From NCBI GenBank assembly GCA_029255105.1, contig JAQWWH010000079.1:1-56338 (forward strand): 56,338 nt of DNA, read 5' to 3'. The notes below the pieces were generated by a model that had not been told where the DNA came from, did not search any database, and worked only from the letters and a program-made list of their open reading frames with translations. The stretch's first letter is position 1, and the number at the start of each line of letters is the position of its first letter. This document shows positions 33,064 to 40,432 of the stretch, piece by piece. Origin of the DNA: Flavimaricola sp. (GTDB lineage: Bacteria > Pseudomonadota > Alphaproteobacteria > Rhodobacterales > Rhodobacteraceae). The translations under genes and the position numbers were made by a program.

Positions 33064-34938
33064 TCAACCCTCCTTGACAGGCCCGGAATCGGGGTTTGCG
33101 TCCCCCGGGCCTTGTGCGTCATCGGCATGGGAACGGTCGTGGCTGTGGTGATGCCCGTGTCCATGCCCGTGTCCATGGCTGTGGCTGTGCCCATGGCTAT
33201 GACCGTGCCCATGCCCAAGGCCGTGATCATGCCCATGACTGTGCGTGTGGCCGTCCGCATGGGTGTGGCTGTGGTCGCCAACATGCCGATGAGCCGGGGT
33301 CGGAACCGCGTCAGGATCTGCAAAGTGGATGCGTTCATGGCGCCGTGGTCCAAGCGGGTCTTCTGAAAACAACAGCGACTTCACGGTGACCGGTACGGTG
33401 AACGATGGCAGGCGGATCTTGCCAAGGTCGATAAAGTCAAAGTCGCGCAGGCTGATCCCGTCCAGGATCAGGAGGTCATTCTCGATCTCCAATTCCTCAC
33501 GCAGGATGCCCCCAAGGGTCTGGGCAATATCCCCGTCCAGCATAACATATAGCGGATGCCCGGCCGCAAGGCGCGGCGCAAGCGCGTCAGCGACACCGTC
33601 GGCAAGGGCCCGGATCGGGGCATAATCGGGCGGCAGCGTGTAGTCGAACATCAACGCCACTTCGTTCTCAGCCGGGGTCAGGTCAAAGGCCACGAAATGC
33701 CGGGCAATGGCGGCGCTGATCGCGGCGGCATCCGGCCGGTCCTGCATGTCGATGTCGGGTTTGAGGACCTGCATGCTTCTGCGGGGCAGGACCCGGCCGG
33801 GGGCCGTGATCGTGCTGGTCTGACCGCTAAGCTGGACCGAATATTCCGAGGCCCCAAGAGCCGTCGCCCGGATACAGGCAGCGGCGGGTAGCATGGGCGT
33901 GCCGAAGGCCCCGGCAAGGACCCGCTCGCGCAATGCGGCACCCAGATGGATACCCAGATCGCCAAAATCGCGGCTTTCGCGCCCGCCGACATATTCACCC
34001 ACGCCACCGGAAAAGACGACACCATCAAGGTTGTCGAGGTCGTCTGGCACCTCGGTCAGGAAAAGGCCCGCGACAGCCTGTGGCAAAGGCCGCTGCGTGA
34101 CGGCTTGTTCCACAAGGCCCGCCATATGGGCGGCGACCGTCGCCATCTGGCTGCCCGATGCAGGGTCACCCACCTTTAGCGGCACCCCGGCGGCACGCGC
34201 GTGGTGAAGTCCGGCAGGGTCGGCCCGCACGACATGCCCGTCCGCCGTCGCAATCAGCCGCCCACCAACGTGCAGGGCCGCGGTCCAGACGACCTTGCCG
34301 TTCTCGCACAGGGTCAGTTTCGTCGTGCCGCCGCCGATGTCGATGTTGAGGATGCGGCCCTCCTGGTCATGGCTCATCTTGGCCGCGCCAGATCCATAGG
34401 CGGCCAGCATCGCCTCCATATGGTTACCTGCTGTGGCGGTGACGAAATCCCCGCCCTTGGCCGAAACGATGTCGGCAATGGCCTGGGCGTTGTCACGTCG
34501 CAGCGCCTCACCCGTCAGGATGACGACGCCTGTGTCGATGTCGCTGGGCCGAATGGCCGCGGCTGCATAGGCGTCATCGATGATCGCCCCGAGGGCGCCG
34601 GCATCGATCCGGTTTTCGTCCGCGTAGGGGGTAAAGGACACCGGCGACTCAAAGGCCGTCTTGCGGTCGACGATGACATACCGGCTGGCAAGGCTGTGGC
34701 CGACACGCTGCAGGTGGATGGTGGAAAAGATAACCTGCGTCCCGGCTGACCCGATATCGATTCCTACCGACGTCAACGAGACGTTGTCACGCTGCCAGAT
34801 AGGGTTGTCCTCAAGGGGTCCGGGATCAATATCATCATGATCGTGATCCGCGTCACCATCATGTTCATGAGCATAGAAATCACCGAACATATGGTCATCT
34901 ACAGTGTGTTGTCCGGTATTGTTCTTCTGCTCTGGCAT
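33064..34938 (-). CDS. EutA-like actin-fold ATPase with histidine-rich termini, copy 2
   Basis: A 624-residue EutA-family protein, about 125 residues longer than copy 1 because of added ends. The ATPase core has VGIDIGSAGTQ, NIDIGGGTTKLTLC and FSGGVGEYVGG. The C terminus (last about 80 residues) holds roughly 25 histidines in GH/SH repeats, and the N terminus has AHEHDGDADHDHDD, both likely to bind Ni, Co or Zn. I place the start at ATG 34938 behind GAGGAA; the earlier ATG at 34965 overlaps an operator and lacks a binding site. It is divergent from the second bicupin and precedes the IclR gene by 129 bases. A combined metal-storage and reactivase role is inferred. Confidence 0.83.
   Translation of the reverse strand: MPEQKNNTGQHTVDDHMFGDFYAHEHDGDADHDHDDIDPGPLEDNPIWQRDNVSLTSVGIDIGSAGTQVIFSTIHLQRVGHSLASRYVIVDRKTAFESPVSFTPYADENRIDAGALGAIIDDAYAAAAIRPSDIDTGVVILTGEALRRDNAQAIADIVSAKGGDFVTATAGNHMEAMLAAYGSGAAKMSHDQEGRILNIDIGGGTTKLTLCENGKVVWTAALHVGGRLIATADGHVVRADPAGLHHARAAGVPLKVGDPASGSQMATVAAHMAGLVEQAVTQRPLPQAVAGLFLTEVPDDLDNLDGVVFSGGVGEYVGGRESRDFGDLGIHLGAALRERVLAGAFGTPMLPAAACIRATALGASEYSVQLSGQTSTITAPGRVLPRRSMQVLKPDIDMQDRPDAAAISAAIARHFVAFDLTPAENEVALMFDYTLPPDYAPIRALADGVADALAPRLAAGHPLYVMLDGDIAQTLGGILREELEIENDLLILDGISLRDFDFIDLGKIRLPSFTVPVTVKSLLFSEDPLGPRRHERIHFADPDAVPTPAHRHVGDHSHTHADGHTHSHGHDHGLGHGHGHSHGHSHSHGHGHGHGHHHSHDRSHADDAQGPGDANPDSGPVKEG
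33120..33290 (-). repeat. Low-complexity GH/SH codon repeat in the EutA-like gene
   Basis: Imperfect 6-base repeats (CAT/CAC alternating with GGN/AGC/TCC) encode the histidine-rich tail. The repeat could expand or contract by slippage, so tail length may vary between strains. Confidence 0.75.
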
Positions 34939-34946
34939 GCCTGGTT

Positions 34947-34983
34947 GTTCCTCTATGCGGACCATCGGTCCATTGACGGAACA
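34947..34983. promoter_or_regulatory. Candidate IclR-type tandem operator, site g
   Basis: GTTCCTCTATGCGGACC at 34947-34963 and a partial copy, GGTCCATTGACGGAACA, starting exactly 20 bases later. It sits in the divergent gap between the EutA-like gene and the bicupin/Rieske operon and could control both directions. Confidence 0.6.
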
Positions 34984-35001
34984 GTAGCCGTGGCCTAGGC
35001 T
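34973..35001 (+). promoter_or_regulatory. Candidate sigma70-type promoter for the bicupin/Rieske oxygenase operon
   Basis: TTGACG (34973-34978) and TAGGCT (34996-35001) with a 17-base spacer. The -35 lies inside the second copy of operator g and starts 26 bases from the first base of the operator, as at sites b and h. Confidence 0.45.
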
Positions 35002-35072
35002 CGGTGCAACGTAAATTATCGCGGTTGGGCCGTCGGCGTGTATGCCCGGTTCTTGCGACAGGGAGAGCGCAC

Positions 35073-36188
35073 ATGGTCAAGTCAGCCATCGTCTCGGACA
35101 AGCTTGCAGAGAAGTTCAAGACCGAAAAAGAAACACCCTACACCCGCTTTATCGCGGATGAAGGGCTGGACATCATCGATGGCCTCTACATCCCCAGCCT
35201 GCACGAGGTTGAGCTAAAGCCTTGGGCACGCCGGGGCGGCAATGCGGTGTTCATCAACCACGATGCATCGCGTACCTCTAACGACTGCTACGTGATGGAG
35301 ATCCCCCCGGCACAAAAGCTTGCGCCGCAGCGCCAGCTTTACGAAGAGACGATCCTGATCCTGTCCGGCCGCGGCTCGACCACCGTGTGGAACGACAGCG
35401 GCGACAAGGCGAGCTTTGAGTGGGGCCCGGGCGCCATCTTTGGCATCCCCCTGAACGCCAATCACCAGCACTTTAACGGATCGGGTTCTGCGCCGGCGCG
35501 GTTCGTGGCTGTCACCAACATGCCCCCCTTGCTGAACGTGTTCGAAGAGCCAGAGTTCATCTTTGGCACCGAGCACGATTTCAAAGGCCGCTTTTCGGGC
35601 GAGCCTGATTACTTTGCCGATCAGGGTGAACAGAAGGGCCTCCTGATGGAGACCAACTTTGTGGCCGATGCCGTCAACCTGCCGCTGATCGAGGCGAAAG
35701 AGCGTGGGGCAGGGGGCGGTCACATCCGCTTCCAGCTGGCAAAGTCGTCGATGAACAGCCACATCAGCCAGTTCCCAATCGGGACCTATAAAAAGTGCCA
35801 CCGCCACGGCCCCGGCGCCCATGTGATCATCCTGTCGGGCGAGGGATATTCCCTTATGTATCCCGAGGGCGAAGAGCCGACCCGCTACGAGTGGAAGGTC
35901 GGTTCGATGATCGTGCCGCCGAACATGTGGTTCCACCAGCACTTCAACACCGGCACGACACCCGCCCGCTACCTTGCGTTCAAGTATGAGGGCGTCGCGA
36001 TCCGCAACGCGCAAGGCGTGCCGAAGGCGTGGATTTCGCGCCGGATCGGTGGCGACCAGATCGACTACGCGGACGAAAGCCGCGAAGTCCGGACAATGTT
36101 TGCCGATGCCCTTGCCGCCAACGGTCTGACGCCCAAGATGGACGCAGCCTACGAGGCAGAGATACCGGAATTGCCGCCCATCGGTTAA
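35073..36188 (+). CDS. Two-domain cupin (bicupin) protein, copy 2
   Basis: A 371-residue bicupin homologous to the one at 11300-12511. Cupin 1 has lost its first two metal histidines (APQRQLYEETILILSGRG) but keeps NHQHFN in motif 2; cupin 2 has YKKCHRHGPGAHVIILSGEG and PPNMWFHQHFN, so metal probably binds only in cupin 2. I start it at ATG 35073 with AGGGAGAG upstream; an ATG 23 codons earlier has no binding site. It is the first gene of the operon with the Rieske oxygenase and is divergent from an EutA-like gene, repeating the bicupin-EutA association of copy 1. Reaction unknown. Confidence 0.83.
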   Translation: MVKSAIVSDKLAEKFKTEKETPYTRFIADEGLDIIDGLYIPSLHEVELKPWARRGGNAVFINHDASRTSNDCYVMEIPPAQKLAPQRQLYEETILILSGRGSTTVWNDSGDKASFEWGPGAIFGIPLNANHQHFNGSGSAPARFVAVTNMPPLLNVFEEPEFIFGTEHDFKGRFSGEPDYFADQGEQKGLLMETNFVADAVNLPLIEAKERGAGGGHIRFQLAKSSMNSHISQFPIGTYKKCHRHGPGAHVIILSGEGYSLMYPEGEEPTRYEWKVGSMIVPPNMWFHQHFNTGTTPARYLAFKYEGVAIRNAQGVPKAWISRRIGGDQIDYADESREVRTMFADALAANGLTPKMDAAYEAEIPELPPIG

Positions 36189-36216
36189 GGGACGGTCAGA
36201 ACGTGCAGATTACGCC

Positions 36217-36236
36217 CCCGCGGCTTTGCCTGCGGG
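36217..36236 (+). terminator. Hairpin between bicupin and Rieske oxygenase genes
   Basis: CCCGC-GGC stem with GCC-(T)-GCGGG around a TTT loop (one bulged T). It lacks a U-tract, so it is more likely an mRNA-processing or stability element than a full terminator. Confidence 0.4.
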
Positions 36237-36257
36237 TGATTAGGAGGAGGAACAGAC

Positions 36258-37547
36258 ATGCTGCGCAAAGAGGTTAACGAGCTTCTCACCCAGACCGATG
36301 TCGGAACGCCGATGGGCGAAATGTTTCGCCAGTACTGGATTCCCGCGCTTCTGGCGTCCGAGCTACCCGAGGACGACTGCCCGCCTGTGCGGGTCAAGCT
36401 GCTGGGCGAGCGTCTGATCGCGTTTCGCGACAGCAAGGGCCGCTACGGTCTGATGGACGAATTCTGCGCCCATCGCGGCGTATCGCTCTGGTTCGGCCGG
36501 AACGAGGAAGACGGGCTGCGCTGCCCCTATCATGGCTGGAAATACGACTACACCGGCCAGTGCATCGAGGTGCCGTCCGAACCCGAAGAGTCCGGCTTTT
36601 GCGCCAAGATCAAGCTTAAGGGCTATCCGCTGATCAAGATCGGCGACGTCCTTTGGACCCACATGGGCGAGAAAGAGAGCCGTCCGCCGGAACCCACTTG
36701 GGAATTCGCCACCGTCCCGTCCGAACAGACATTCACCTCAAAGCGCTGGCAGGAATCCAACTGGCTCCAGGCGATGGAGGGTGGCATTGATTCAAGCCAT
36801 GTTTCCTTCCTGCATTCCGGCAGCCTCAAGACCGATCCGCTGTTCCGCGGCGCCAAGGGCAACAAATACAATCAGGCCGACAAGAAACCGGTTTTCGAGG
36901 TCACCGAACATGACGGCGGCCTTTACATCGGGGCCCGCCGGATGGCCGAAGAAGGGCACTACTACTGGCGCATCACGCCTTGGGTCATGCCGTCCTTTAC
37001 CATGGTCCCGCCGCGTGGCGATCACCCGATGCACGGGCATTTCTGGGTTCCGATCGACGACGAAAACTGCTGGGCTTGGTCCTTTGACTACCACCCGGTC
37101 CGCGCCCTGACCCCGGAAGAGCGGCAGGCGATGATCGACGGTTACGGCGTACACAACCAATACGAAGCCCCCGGCAGCTTCCGCCCGCGCCAGAACAAGG
37201 ACAACGACTACCTGATGGACCGCGAGGCCCAGAAGCGAGGCGAGACCTATTCGGGCGTCTGGGGCATCGCGATGCAGGATGCGTCGTTGCAGGAAAGCAT
37301 GGGGCCGATCGTTGACCGGACCAAGGAAAACCTTGTGTCCACGGACAACGGGATCATCATGGCCCGCCACCGTCTGCGCAAGGCCGCCGTGGCGCTGCGC
37401 GACAAGGGCACACCTCCGCCGGGCCGCAGCCCGGAACATCAGATGGTCAGGTCCGCTGCGCGGGTCCTGCCTCCGGATGAGCCTTTCGCAGAGGCCATGA
37501 AAGAAGACCTCAAGGTTCGCCCCGGCGAAAAGCAGACGTCCGTCTGA
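36258..37547 (+). CDS. Rieske non-heme iron oxygenase, phthalate 4,5-dioxygenase type (alpha subunit)
   Basis: A 429-residue ring-hydroxylating oxygenase. The Rieske cluster is held by Cys70, His72 (CAHRGVSLWF), Cys89 and His92 (CPYHGWKY). The mononuclear iron site lies in NWLQAMEGGIDSSHVSFLHS, with Asp178, His181 and His186. The N terminus EVNELLTQTDVGTPMGEMFR and overall layout are those of the phthalate dioxygenase group, which act as alpha-only oligomers; no beta-subunit gene is present, in agreement. It needs a reductase, probably that at 31078-32067, and perhaps the ferredoxin at 17675. The substrate is likely a carboxylated aromatic. The ribosome binding site is TAGGAGGAGG. Confidence 0.92.
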   Translation: MLRKEVNELLTQTDVGTPMGEMFRQYWIPALLASELPEDDCPPVRVKLLGERLIAFRDSKGRYGLMDEFCAHRGVSLWFGRNEEDGLRCPYHGWKYDYTGQCIEVPSEPEESGFCAKIKLKGYPLIKIGDVLWTHMGEKESRPPEPTWEFATVPSEQTFTSKRWQESNWLQAMEGGIDSSHVSFLHSGSLKTDPLFRGAKGNKYNQADKKPVFEVTEHDGGLYIGARRMAEEGHYYWRITPWVMPSFTMVPPRGDHPMHGHFWVPIDDENCWAWSFDYHPVRALTPEERQAMIDGYGVHNQYEAPGSFRPRQNKDNDYLMDREAQKRGETYSGVWGIAMQDASLQESMGPIVDRTKENLVSTDNGIIMARHRLRKAAVALRDKGTPPPGRSPEHQMVRSAARVLPPDEPFAEAMKEDLKVRPGEKQTSV

Positions 37548-37566
37548 TGAAAGGGGCGGTCTGATC

Positions 37567-38097
37567 ATGTTGGAAACGACACGGCCAACCCTGTTGTCCA
37601 GCTGCGCCTGGGCTGCAACAGCGGCCGAGGCGCGGTTTCGGGTCGACTATCCCAATTCACGAACCCGCGCCTCGCGCATCTTCGCCCTTGATGCCGGAGC
37701 GGCCGAGGCGATGTATGCCATAACCGAGGACCCGTGGAAAGGCGCCCACTTCCTGACCGTGGGGGGCAACGGGGTTGTCGATCCGGATGCCACCGCTGCA
37801 GATGACCTGCCCCTGATCGGGCCGGATGGGGCCGCCATCCGCCTGTCGCAAGAGATCGACGGGGCTGACGTCGTCATCCTGCTTGCCTCGACCGACAGGC
37901 AAATCGGGGCGGCCGAAGTGATCGCCCGCGAGGCCTATATGCGCAAGATCATGATCGCCGGTCTGGCCCTGAGCAACGGGCTGTCCGGCTCTGCCACCGA
38001 CAGGGTTGTGGCCGCGCTGCGCCCCTTTGCCTCGGTGCTGGTGGTGGCGTCGGACAACGACTTTATCCCTGCCATGCTAACCGCGCTAAGGGCCTGA
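37567..38097 (+). CDS. Unknown protein linked to the Rieske oxygenase, possible FtsZ-like fold
   Basis: A 176-residue protein I cannot assign to a family. The C-terminal half has alternating strands and helices: DGADVVILLAS, then GAAEVIAREAYMRKIMIAG, then ASVLVVASDNDFIPAML. The order and spacing recall the FtsZ/tubulin nucleotide-binding domain (ADxVF..., then GAAPVIAxxA, then DTLIVIPNDxL), but the GGGTGTG phosphate loop is absent. It begins 19 bases after the oxygenase stop with AAAGGGGCGG upstream and is followed 5 bases later by the Ni/Co transporter. The fold suggestion is weak and from memory only. Confidence 0.6.
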   Translation: MLETTRPTLLSSCAWAATAAEARFRVDYPNSRTRASRIFALDAGAAEAMYAITEDPWKGAHFLTVGGNGVVDPDATAADDLPLIGPDGAAIRLSQEIDGADVVILLASTDRQIGAAEVIAREAYMRKIMIAGLALSNGLSGSATDRVVAALRPFASVLVVASDNDFIPAMLTALRA

Positions 38098-38102
38098 CAA
38101 TC

Positions 38103-38825
38103 ATGCTTCAATCACTGGCGATGCTTCCACTGGGGTTTGTGATCGGGATGGGCCATGCGCTTGAAACCGACCACCTTGCCGCTGTATCCAACATGCTGGC
38201 CCGGAAGGGCAACAAGCGGGCGTTGATCGCGCGGGGGGCTTTCTGGGGGCTGGGGCACACCCTGTCGCTTTTTGCGATTTGCAGCGTCGTTGTCATCTTG
38301 GGTCTTACCATTTCCGGCGGCTTGCAGGCCGGACTGGAATTCGTCGTGGGCGTCATGATCGTGGCGCTGGGCGTACAGACCCTGTGGCGGATGTATCGCG
38401 ACAGGGTGCATGCCCATATCCACTCTCACGGTGAAGCAGTGCATTTGCACCTGCACTCGCACGCCGGGGAAAAGGTGCCGCACCAAGAGGCGGCCCACGC
38501 GCATGAACACCGGCGCACCAACCTCAAGGCACTGGCCATTGGCCTTGTCCACGGGGCGGCAGGGTCTGGCGCGCTTTTGGTGCTGACCGTCAGCGCGACC
38601 CAGTCGATCTGGCAGGCGCTGGTCTATTTCGCCGTCTTCGGGATCGGGTCACTGGTCGGCATGGCCGCGTTGTCCGCCGTTGTCGCCTTGCCGTTGACGG
38701 CGGCCCAGCGGGGCACGACATGGCTGCGCAACGGCACGACAGGCCTGATCGGCTGTGCGGCGCTGTGGTTCGGGGCAGTCATCATGTTTGAGAACGGGAC
38801 GGCATTGCAGCACCTGCTGCGCTGA
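38103..38825 (+). CDS. NicO/UreH-type nickel-cobalt transporter
   Basis: A 240-residue membrane protein with about six hydrophobic segments. The N-terminal motif GMGHALETDHLAAVSNML corresponds to the metal-selectivity HxxxxDH motif of nickel/cobalt transporters. A central cytoplasmic loop is histidine-rich (VHAHIHSHGEAVHLHLHSH and AAHAHEHRR), typical of NicO/RcnA/UreH members. It could import or export Ni or Co. It is embedded in an oxygenase operon next to another His-rich protein and near the His-tailed EutA-like protein, which suggests a coordinated metal supply for this pathway. The metal itself is not determinable. Confidence 0.85.
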   Translation: MLQSLAMLPLGFVIGMGHALETDHLAAVSNMLARKGNKRALIARGAFWGLGHTLSLFAICSVVVILGLTISGGLQAGLEFVVGVMIVALGVQTLWRMYRDRVHAHIHSHGEAVHLHLHSHAGEKVPHQEAAHAHEHRRTNLKALAIGLVHGAAGSGALLVLTVSATQSIWQALVYFAVFGIGSLVGMAALSAVVALPLTAAQRGTTWLRNGTTGLIGCAALWFGAVIMFENGTALQHLLR

Positions 38826-38844
38826 CCCAAGGGGGGATAAGGCG

Positions 38845-39279
38845 ATGTGTGGCGAACTCGACGACAATGTTCAGATCGGGCAGGACCTGCTCGACAAGCT
38901 CAAGGTGATGAGCGGGATGCTTGGCCTCACGACCGGGGGCGCGGCAGGGCAGGGGCCAACCGGGCTTGAGACGGCCGAAGGACGGGCGGTCTATATGGAG
39001 TCGCTGTTCAACGCAGGTCTGACCCGGGCGCTGGCGGACACCAATGCGGCCGAACCCGAAGAGATCGTCGATGCCATCGCCTCGCAGGCCATCGCCTTTG
39101 GGCGGCTTGCCGGATTTCTGGCCGGACAGTTGCCGCCTGAGGCTGACCTGTTCCGCACCACGATGGAGGCCATGATGGCGGGCCACGCGGAAACCGCGCG
39201 GCTGGCGCGGCAATACCGGCATGATCAGGATCATGCCCATGGTCACAGCCACGACCATGACCACGATCATCACCACTAG
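38845..39279 (+). CDS. Unknown protein with histidine-rich C terminus
   Basis: A 144-residue, mostly helical soluble protein of unknown family ending in a metal-binding-type tail (DHAHGHSHDHDHDHHH). No signal peptide. I start it at ATG 38845, preceded by AAGGGGGGATAAGG; the longer open frame overlaps the transporter and is not needed. It lies 19 bases after the Ni/Co transporter and 6 bases before a permease gene. A role as cytoplasmic metal buffer or donor for the neighbouring transporter is the simplest reading, by context only. Confidence 0.72.
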   Translation: MCGELDDNVQIGQDLLDKLKVMSGMLGLTTGGAAGQGPTGLETAEGRAVYMESLFNAGLTRALADTNAAEPEEIVDAIASQAIAFGRLAGFLAGQLPPEADLFRTTMEAMMAGHAETARLARQYRHDQDHAHGHSHDHDHDHHH

Positions 39280-39285
39280 CAGGAC

Positions 39286-39897
39286 ATGGCACCAATGGGG
39301 TCCTTTGCCTTTCTGACCGACGGGGTCTGGCTTCGGGCGCTGGCGCGGGACGCGTTTGGCAAGGATTTCTGGGGCTTTCTGGCCGCGGCCATAGGCTTTG
39401 GCGTGCTGTGTTGGTGGTGGAAAGGGGCCGGGGTGACCCTCGAGGCCCTGCGCAGCGATGTTGAGATGCTGCTCAAGGTGCTGCCCCGCATCGTGCTGGC
39501 CCTCTCGATTGCCGCCCTGATCTGGGTGATGCTGCCGCGGGACCGGATTTCCGGGCTTGTCGGGCAAGAGGCCGGACTGGCCGGGCTGATCATCGCCACG
39601 ATGGCCGGGGCGCTGACGCCGGGCGGGCCATCGTCGGCCTATGCCCTTCTTGCCGTGCTGGGGACGTCCGGGGCGGACAGGGGGGCGATGATCGCCTATA
39701 TCACCGCCTGGGCCACACTGGGCCTGCAACGTGTGCTGGTCTGGGATGTGCCCTTCATGGGGGCAGAGTTCGCGATGCTGCGTGTGCTCGTCAGCCTGCC
39801 GTTGCCGATCCTGGCCGGGCTGATCGCCCGCAGGCTGCCGTTCGAGATGATCCTGCGTGATATCGTGCCCATGACCGTGAAAGGGCGCGGCGAATGA
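39286..39897 (+). CDS. Half-size permease (UPF0718/ArsP-like), N-terminal partner
   Basis: A 203-residue membrane protein with about five hydrophobic segments. The repeat unit MLLKVLPRIVLALSIAALIW ... GALTPGGPSSAYALLAVLG matches the proline/glycine-rich repeat of UPF0718 (PF03773) permeases, which normally carry two such repeats in one chain of about 300-350 residues. The next gene supplies the second repeat. It overlaps that gene by 4 bases. Known relatives move organoarsenicals or are of unknown function; next to Ni/Co genes a metal or metal-complex substrate is possible. Confidence 0.72.
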   Translation: MAPMGSFAFLTDGVWLRALARDAFGKDFWGFLAAAIGFGVLCWWWKGAGVTLEALRSDVEMLLKVLPRIVLALSIAALIWVMLPRDRISGLVGQEAGLAGLIIATMAGALTPGGPSSAYALLAVLGTSGADRGAMIAYITAWATLGLQRVLVWDVPFMGAEFAMLRVLVSLPLPILAGLIARRLPFEMILRDIVPMTVKGRGE

Positions 39898-40412
39898 TGA
39901 GCATCGGGATCGTCATTCTGACAATCTGCCTTCTTGTGCTTGTCTCCCTGGCGCTGCGCCGACGTGAAGACCCGGGGCCTGTGGTCCGGCGGATGCTGGA
40001 ACAGTTCTCCAAGCTGATCCCCCGGATGCTTTGCGCCCTCGTGGCGGCGGGGTTCATTGCCCAGTTGATCCCGCAGCAGGCGATTGCCGCACTCTTGGGG
40101 GAAGAGGCGGGGATCGTGGCGCTACCCATTGCCGCGCTCAGCGGGCTTATCGTGCCGGCCGGCCCCGTCATCGCCTTTGCCATTGCGGCGGTCTTTGCGA
40201 AATCCGGGGCCTCGGCTGCGGCGCTTGTGACATTCATCACGTCCTGGACGCTTTTTGCCACACACCGCATCCTGATCTACGAGCTGCCCCTTCTGGGCCC
40301 ATCGTTCTTGCGGCTACGGGCGACGTCCGTCCTTCTGATGCCATTTGCTGCGGGTGTTCTGGCGATGCTGATCGGCCTGATGACCAGCTACGGCACCCCG
40401 ATCATCCACTGA
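39894..40412 (+). CDS. Half-size permease (UPF0718/ArsP-like), C-terminal partner
   Basis: A 172-residue membrane protein with about five hydrophobic segments, homologous to the upstream half: LIPRMLCALVAAGFIAQLIP and LSGLIVPAGPVIAFAIAAVF align with the equivalent segments there. The two genes overlap by 4 bases (ATGA), so they probably form an obligate heterodimer equivalent to one full-length permease. It precedes the ThDP enzyme by 20 bases in the same operon. Confidence 0.72.
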   Translation: MMSIGIVILTICLLVLVSLALRRREDPGPVVRRMLEQFSKLIPRMLCALVAAGFIAQLIPQQAIAALLGEEAGIVALPIAALSGLIVPAGPVIAFAIAAVFAKSGASAAALVTFITSWTLFATHRILIYELPLLGPSFLRLRATSVLLMPFAAGVLAMLIGLMTSYGTPIIH

Positions 40413-40432
40413 CCCACAAAAGGAACCGCATC

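Noticed and set aside
33120..33290. CRISPR-like repeat array
   Set aside because: The repeats are 6-base coding repeats without spacers; they encode a histidine-rich tail.
33055..33366. A Val/Met-rich open frame on the plus strand
   Set aside because: It is the complement of the histidine-codon repeat of the EutA-like gene, not a real membrane protein.
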